Shown piece by piece: positions 58,412 through 62,358 of a stretch of 62,358 bases of DNA; positions within the stretch are counted from its first letter, which is position 1, and every line of letters starts with the position of its first letter. Source of the stretch: Paenibacillus sp. Soil787 (GTDB lineage: Bacteria; Bacillota; Bacilli; Paenibacillales; NBRC-103111); NCBI RefSeq assembly GCF_001429545.1, contig NZ_LMSP01000021.1, forward strand, positions 1-62,358. The letters run 5' to 3'. The translations under genes and the position numbers were made by a program. The notes under the pieces are model-generated. The model was not told the DNA's origin and did not search any database. It saw only the letters and a list, made by a program, of their open reading frames with translations.

Positions 58412-59473
58412 TTAAACCCTACCAAATCTTTCCCGTATCAGCTCTGCCCTGCGTATATCCCGCTCTTCGGCATTTAATTTCTCACCGGCATATTGCTGAA
58501 GAAAACCAGGCTGCGTCATCACCAACAATTCATTCAAAACATTCGATGAAACGTTGTTGATAATCCCAAGGTCAATGCCAAGTCTTACATCAGATAAACG
58601 CTGCGCGGCTTCTTTCGAATCCATGATTCCCGCATATGACAGAATGCCTAATGAACGATTCACACGATCTATTATCCGCATTCGGGACTCTTGAATCAGC
58701 TTATGTCTCGCAGCACGTTCATGCTCTATAATTTGCCTTGCAACACTGTGTAAATTATCAATAATCTCATCTTCGGATTGGCCGAGTGTAATTTGATTCG
58801 ATATTTGAAACAGGTTTCCTAAAGCTTCGCTGCCTTCCCCGTATAATCCTCTAACTGTCAACCCAACTTGCGTTACAGCTGATAAAATCCGATTAATTTG
58901 TTGGCTTAGCACCAGCGCGGGCAAATGCATCATCACCGAAGCACGGATCCCAGTACCGACATTCGTAGGGCAGCTTGTTAAGTAGCCCCTCTTTTCGTCA
59001 TAGCCGTAATCCAGCTGTGTTTCAAAAATATCATCGATTTGGTTCGCCAAATCCCATACTTCTTTAACCTGAAAACCGGGACATAAACATTGTATGCGAA
59101 GATGATCCTCTTCGTTGATCATAATACTGATGGATTCATTTTCGCTTAAAATAACGGCGCCATTCCTGGACTCGTTAGCTAAATTAGGACTAATTAAATG
59201 CTTTTCTACCAGAACCATTCGCTCAAGCTCATTCAGATCAGATAGCGGAATGAGTGAAAAATTGCTTATCGTCTCCAACTCATCATTTTCAAGTACACCG
59301 GATAAATGATCCAGCACTTCTTGAGATTGTTGATTCGTCGCTAGCATCGGATAAGGGTAGTCCCTAAGGTTGCGAGCAATGCGGATCCGACTACTGATGA
59401 CGATATCCGATTCAGGCCCTTCGCCTTTCATCCATTCGCTTAATGCATCTGCTGTAAACCGCTGTGATGTCAC
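58412..59473 (-). CDS. mcsB: protein arginine kinase McsB
   Basis: McsB phosphorylates arginine residues, marking proteins (and CtsR) for ClpCP. The 353-residue product belongs to the guanidino-kinase family: ISSRIRIARNLRDYPYP near the N-terminus, NEEDHLRIQ, and SCPTNVGTGIRASVMMHLPAL in the catalytic core. The start is the GTG at 59473, 9 bases after GGAGGT; another GTG three codons earlier overlaps the site. It lies between mcsA and clpC. Confidence 0.95.
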   Translation of the reverse strand: MTSQRFTADALSEWMKGEGPESDIVISSRIRIARNLRDYPYPMLATNQQSQEVLDHLSGVLENDELETISNFSLIPLSDLNELERMVLVEKHLISPNLANESRNGAVILSENESISIMINEEDHLRIQCLCPGFQVKEVWDLANQIDDIFETQLDYGYDEKRGYLTSCPTNVGTGIRASVMMHLPALVLSQQINRILSAVTQVGLTVRGLYGEGSEALGNLFQISNQITLGQSEDEIIDNLHSVARQIIEHERAARHKLIQESRMRIIDRVNRSLGILSYAGIMDSKEAAQRLSDVRLGIDLGIINNVSSNVLNELLVMTQPGFLQQYAGEKLNAEERDIRRAELIRERFGRV

Positions 59474-59496
59474 TGGATTCACACCTCCTTACAAAC

Positions 59497-60009
59497 TCAC
59501 ATACCCGCAATTTTCTTCTCAATTTCACGAATTTGATCACGAATCTTTGCAGCCTGTTCGAACTCTTCCTGTTCAATACAGGTCATCATATCCTTCTTGA
59601 GTGTATCAATTTCCCGCTTACATTGGATGATGCCACCACTTCGTTTGGGCACTTTCCCAACGTGAACGATATTGCCATGTACCCTTTTAAAGAGAGGATC
59701 TAGCTTATCTGAAAAGCTTTGATAGCAGGATCCGCAACCAAAACGTCCTAATTTACTAAACTGAGAATACGTAAGACCACAGCTCTCACAACGGATCGCC
59801 TGAGACTTTGCAGCGGATAGAGATGACGGTTCGAAATCAAGTAATCCTGACAACAGATTGTGAATCGAAAATCCGTTGGATGTTCCGGGGATCATTTCAC
59901 CCTTTTCACGAGCGCAATTCTCACAAATGTGGAACTCGTTCTTGTCTCCATTCACAATCTTGGTAAAATGAAGAGTCGCCGGTCGTTTCCCGCATTCCTG
60001 ACAAATCAT
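59497..60009 (-). CDS. mcsA: McsB activator McsA (UvrB/UvrC-motif protein)
   Basis: McsA activates McsB and binds metals. The 170-residue product has four CxxC pairs (CQEC, CENC, CESC, CGSC) and a C-terminal UVR motif (QEEFEQAAKIRDQIREIEKKI). It lies between ctsR (13-base gap) and mcsB (23-base gap) in the CtsR operon. Confidence 0.95.
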   Translation of the reverse strand: MICQECGKRPATLHFTKIVNGDKNEFHICENCAREKGEMIPGTSNGFSIHNLLSGLLDFEPSSLSAAKSQAIRCESCGLTYSQFSKLGRFGCGSCYQSFSDKLDPLFKRVHGNIVHVGKVPKRSGGIIQCKREIDTLKKDMMTCIEQEEFEQAAKIRDQIREIEKKIAGM

Positions 60010-60022
60010 TTCATATGCCTCC

Positions 60023-60484
60023 TCATCTGCTAAGCAAGGATATCAGCATTGCTTTAAGAATCTTGGCCCGAATTTCATCGCGCAGCGGGAGCTTGAAGGT
60101 CAACACATCTCTCGAAATTGCGGCCCGAATCAGGTTAGCTTCTCGTGTTGAAATATAGTGGCCTTCCTGCAGTTGGTATACAAGTCCTTCTGAAGTAACT
60201 TGATCAATGTGCGTATGAATCGTGCGAAAAATGTGGTCTAAAATGGACCCATGACTCTTGAGCTCGATTTTTTGGATACGAATGTATCCACCACCGCCGC
60301 GCTTGCTTTCCACAATGTATCCTTTTTCCAAGGTAAACCTTGTACTTATCACATAATTGATTTGGGAAGGCACACATTGGAACTGGTCAGCTAGATCATT
60401 ACGTTGAATCTCGATAGCCCCTTCAGAACTCTGCTGCAGAACATGTTTTAAATACTGTTCAATAATTTCTGATACGTTGCGCAT
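60023..60484 (-). CDS. ctsR: transcriptional repressor of class III stress genes CtsR
   Basis: CtsR represses its own operon and other clp genes until inactivated by heat or McsB. The 153-residue product MRNVSEIIEQYLKHVLQQ contains the winged helix-turn-helix region with QFQCVPSQINYVISTRFT and the glycine-rich beta-wing VESKRGGGGYIRI that senses heat. The ATG at 60484 follows GGGAGG by 8 bases; the upstream TTG is too close. Its operator overlaps the +1 region of its own promoter. Confidence 0.95.
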   Translation of the reverse strand: MRNVSEIIEQYLKHVLQQSSEGAIEIQRNDLADQFQCVPSQINYVISTRFTLEKGYIVESKRGGGGYIRIQKIELKSHGSILDHIFRTIHTHIDQVTSEGLVYQLQEGHYISTREANLIRAAISRDVLTFKLPLRDEIRAKILKAMLISLLSR

Positions 60485-60520
60485 CAATTCGTCCTCCCAG
60501 ATTGCCAGAAGTAAATTGAC

Positions 60521-60537
60521 TTTGACTTTCTTTGACC
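60521..60537 (-). promoter_or_regulatory. CtsR box
   Basis: The minus strand reads GGTCAAAGAAAGTCAAA, matching the tandem heptad CtsR consensus RGTCAAA-N3-RGTCAAA, with another GTCAA half directly after it. It lies just downstream of the ctsR -10, covering the transcription start. Confidence 0.9.
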
Positions 60538-60545
60538 TTAACTAG

Positions 60546-60574
60546 ATTATAATCATTTCCTTTCTTTTTGACAA
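60546..60574 (-). promoter_or_regulatory. ctsR operon promoter
   Basis: On the minus strand, -35 TTGTCA (60569-60574) and consensus -10 TATAAT (60546-60551) are 17 bases apart. It drives ctsR-mcsA-mcsB-clpC. The gap from here to the SDR gene (60575-60847) holds a terminator at 60665-60690 and otherwise nothing I can identify. Confidence 0.85.
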
Positions 60575-60664
60575 GTACTGCTCTTTTTAAAATTGTCTAA
60601 CATCAGAAATATGCTTTTTCGCGACAGAATACTGACCGATTTTCAACCTAATCACAGTATTTAC

Positions 60665-60690
60665 AAAAAAACCCCTACTTAACGTAAGGG
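60665..60690 (-). terminator. terminator after the SDR gene
   Basis: Minus-strand stem CCCTTAC / GTAGGGG with a five-base loop, then TTTTTTT, about 160 bases after the SDR stop and before the ctsR promoter. Confidence 0.7.
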
Positions 60691-60847
60691 CGTGTTCCAA
60701 TTAATTCTTTTTTAATAAAAAATGAACTTGATCGTCAAAACACTCCCCCTCTTACTATGTTAAAATTTTCATTCGAATGTCGACATCCTGTGATGGTGCC
60801 AATGGTTTTCAAACTCCATTCTCTATTTTAAAATTACCCTGCAATGA

Positions 60848-61756
60848 TCACTTAGAGGATTGAATCTGTTCTTCACTAATTTTCCACAGTTGCTTTGCTG
60901 CATTTAGGTCCTGTGCCGCCTCTGATGGATTTTTCAATTGTTTATCTACGTAGTAGCTTCCATTAGGGCCAGTGATGTTAGAGGAATCTGCCAGCCAAAC
61001 TAAGGTTTCAGCTCCTTTTTCCGGGGTGCGAGAAAATAACTTCATTACTGCCATTGTCATACGAGCCATGAGTCCATTGTTCTGATTAAAATTTGTAGCG
61101 ACTAGTCCAGGATCGTAGCAATGGGCAATGACACCTGTACCATCTATGCGACGCCCTAGCTCAGCGGTGAACATGATGTTAGCAAGCTTGGTTTGAGCAT
61201 AGCGCAAAGTGGGGCCACCCATCAACTTCTTCATTTTCTTATAAAGACGTTCGGCACTTATATCGTCGAATTCAAGTCCCTTCTTGGCCATCTTGTGTCC
61301 ATGAGATGCAGTAGTGATGATTCGGGCAGATTCGCTTATCTTCAATCGTTCAAGAAGTAAAGTCGTTAACAAGAAAGGCCCTAAGTGATTTACCGCCCAA
61401 GTCATCTCCATTCCGTCGCCAGTCAGCTGCCGTGTTTCGAAAAGGGCGCCCGCATTATTGATAAGGACATCGATTCTTGGGCATTTTGATAAAATTTCGT
61501 CAACCACCTGACGGATAGATTGCTGAGAAGACATGTCAGCTAAAAACACATCCATCTGGGCACATCCACCAACATAAGCTTGAATCTGTGAAACCGTATC
61601 GTTCGCCTTAGATTTATTACGTGCAAGAATCCCCAAACTTGCACCTAGTGCCGCAAGTTCTTTAGCCGCGGCTAAACCAATACCGCTAGTTGCACCTGTT
61701 ATTAACACATATTTACCTTTAACCGACCAATTAAAGTTCGTTCTCATTTCATCCAT
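60848..61756 (-). CDS. short-chain dehydrogenase/reductase (retinol dehydrogenase-like)
   Basis: The 302-residue product is a classical-type SDR with nucleotide-binding TGATSGIG near residues 20-27, NNAG, catalytic Ser in TTASHGH and the active-site YxxxK in RYAQTKLAN. The substrate cannot be told from sequence. AAGGAG lies 8 bases before the ATG. It is a single-gene unit between a 5S rRNA gene and ctsR, a place without such a gene in B. subtilis. A strong promoter with a palindrome at +1 suggests inducible control, most likely by a TetR-family repressor encoded elsewhere. Confidence 0.88.
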   Translation of the reverse strand: MDEMRTNFNWSVKGKYVLITGATSGIGLAAAKELAALGASLGILARNKSKANDTVSQIQAYVGGCAQMDVFLADMSSQQSIRQVVDEILSKCPRIDVLINNAGALFETRQLTGDGMEMTWAVNHLGPFLLTTLLLERLKISESARIITTASHGHKMAKKGLEFDDISAERLYKKMKKLMGGPTLRYAQTKLANIMFTAELGRRIDGTGVIAHCYDPGLVATNFNQNNGLMARMTMAVMKLFSRTPEKGAETLVWLADSSNITGPNGSYYVDKQLKNPSEAAQDLNAAKQLWKISEEQIQSSK

Positions 61757-61787
61757 GTTTTTATCTCCTTACTATTTATTATCGATA

Positions 61788-61806
61788 AATGAATGGTTCA
61801 TTCATT
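61788..61806. promoter_or_regulatory. palindromic operator of the SDR gene
   Basis: AATGAATG-GTT-CATTCATT is a perfect 8-base inverted repeat with a three-base centre. It lies just downstream of the SDR -10, over the probable transcription start. The shape is typical of TetR-family operators; no TetR gene is in the window. Confidence 0.7.
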
Positions 61807-61809
61807 ATT

Positions 61810-61838
61810 AGTTTATGATGATTTCCTATATCTGTCAA
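61810..61838 (-). promoter_or_regulatory. SDR gene promoter
   Basis: On the minus strand, consensus -35 TTGACA (61833-61838) and -10 TAAACT (61810-61815) are 17 bases apart. Confidence 0.75.
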
Positions 61839-61910
61839 GTAGTCTCGCTGATAAAAATTAATAAAATTTGACCTTTGATCACGCTCCAACAGTATTAAGT
61901 CCAAAATAAC

Positions 61911-61934
61911 AAAAAAGCCTGGCCGATGGCCAGG
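61911..61934 (-). terminator. terminator of the candidate small RNA
   Basis: Minus-strand perfect 7-base-pair stem CCTGGCC-ATC-GGCCAGG followed by CTTTTTTG. It lies downstream of the inverted-repeat element, with no open reading frame between it and the 5S terminator. Confidence 0.8.
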
Positions 61935-62087
61935 TCCTTGTCAAAACCCATACATTTGTGCATGTAGAGAGAATTGGATATGGGGCTCCTACCTGTTTCT
62001 TGAAATCGTGTTTCTTTGAATTTATTTAGCAGTTATCGCACGATTCAAATACGGACACTTTTGCTTTTCCACCCCATATCCATTGGA
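61911..62087 (-). ncRNA. candidate small RNA or small hairpin element next to 5S rRNA
   Basis: On the minus strand, a candidate promoter (62094-62122) precedes about 175 bases that can fold as one long stem. An outer 11-base-pair stem TGGATATGGGG / CCCCATATCCA (62072-62082 with 61975-61985) and an inner TTGAATCGTG / CACGATTTCAA pairing (62039-62048 with 62000-62010) enclose a 28-base loop. A terminator with T run follows at 61911. No coding frame is visible. It may be a stable RNA, or a MITE with terminal inverted repeats. Confidence 0.35.
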
Positions 62088-62093
62088 AAATGT

Positions 62094-62122
62094 ACAGTAT
62101 TCTAAGGAACGGTGGCTGAAAA
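62094..62122 (-). promoter_or_regulatory. weak candidate promoter of the small RNA
   Basis: On the minus strand, -35 TTTTCA (62117-62122) and -10 TACTGT (62094-62099) are 17 bases apart. Both boxes are only partial matches. Confidence 0.25.
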
Positions 62123-62196
62123 GAAGAGTTCATCTATAAGTTTTCCAGTACTAACAACGACGAACCTAGCCAAAAAGGAGATCTCTCATGCCTCAG

Positions 62197-62215
62197 AAAA
62201 CTTATACTTTCTTAT
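62197..62215. repeat. 19-base repeat beyond the 5S terminator
   Basis: AAAACTTATACTTTCTTAT is identical to 38507-38525. In both places it lies within about 10 bases past the T run of a minus-strand terminator. Confidence 0.7.
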
Positions 62216-62220
62216 ACTTC

Positions 62221-62257
62221 AAAAAAGCCTTTTTGAGATTTCTCTCAAAAAGGCTTT
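62221..62257 (-). terminator. rRNA operon terminator after 5S
   Basis: Minus-strand perfect 15-base-pair stem AAAGCCTTTTTGAGA / TCTCAAAAAGGCTTT with a four-base loop and a T run, a few bases after the 5S 3' end. Confidence 0.92.
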
Positions 62258-62263
62258 ATTTTG

Positions 62264-62358
62264 TGCTTGGCAACGTTCTACTCTCCCAGAACCCTGCGGT
62301 TCAAGTACCATCGACGCTGGAGGGCTTAACGGTCGTGTTCGAGATGGGAACGCGTGGG
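62264..62358 (-). rRNA. 5S ribosomal RNA, 3' part (runs off the window)
   Basis: The minus strand reads the conserved 5S core: CCCATCTCGAACACGACCGT, then TTAAGCCCTCCAGCGTCGAT, and ends GGGAGAGTAGAACGTTGCCAAGC. About 94 of the roughly 117 bases are present; the 5' end and the 23S gene lie to the right. It marks the 3' end of an rrn operon transcribed leftward. Confidence 0.95.

Overview
The window looks like a low-GC, spore-forming Firmicute of the Paenibacillaceae. It carries gerD, kbaA, pdaB, a spoIIM-like gene, sigH and the ctsR-mcsA-mcsB-clpC operon. Its ribosomal and RNA polymerase genes closely match that group, and gene order follows the Bacillus subtilis segment between rrnW and the rrnI/H/G cluster. 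It lies exactly between two rRNA operons, both read leftward: the right edge is the 3' part of a 5S rRNA gene, and the left edge is the tandem promoter and leader of the next rrn operon. Almost all genes are on the minus strand.

Layout read in the direction of transcription (right to left): 5S rRNA end and a candidate structured RNA or small hairpin element (61.9-62.3 kb); an SDR oxidoreductase with a TetR-like operator (60.8-61.8); ctsR-mcsA-mcsB-clpC (55.9-60.5); a divergent radA (54.3-55.7), then a decayed fragment of the ancestral radA (53.7-53.9) and disA; pssA; a plus-strand gene of unknown function; yacL-ispD-ispF-gltX; a cysteine T-box ahead of cysE-cysS-mrnC-rlmB-rae1; sigH; rpmG-secE-nusG-rplKA; rplJL with an L10 leader; ybxB; rpoBC; the str operon (rplGB-rpsL-rpsG-fusA-tuf); the S10-spc-alpha cluster from rpsJ to rplQ; truA; rplM-rpsI; cysH-sat; cwlD; salA; gerD and pdaB (plus strand), kbaA and spoIIM (minus strand); a small conserved-looking hypothetical; and the rrn promoters.

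The genes work together as the core transcription and translation supply line (rRNA, ribosomal proteins, RNA polymerase, EF-Tu, EF-G, IF-1, NusG, SecY/E). Attached are protein quality control (McsAB/ClpC under CtsR), c-di-AMP synthesis and DNA repair (DisA, RadA), sulfur/cysteine supply (sat, cysH, cysE, cysS) and sporulation or germination genes.

Departures from the B. subtilis order are the most informative part. The native radA survives only as a frameshifted fragment and is replaced by a divergent, AT-richer RadA. The ecfA1-ecfA2-ecfT genes usually found between rplQ and truA are absent. cysH-sat occupy the usual ybaJ-ybaK position. pssA and an unknown Cys-rich gene sit between disA and yacL. 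Small hairpin repeats, some with compensatory base changes, lie in the gaps of the ribosomal protein operons and beside terminators. No CRISPR array, complete insertion sequence or tRNA gene was seen.
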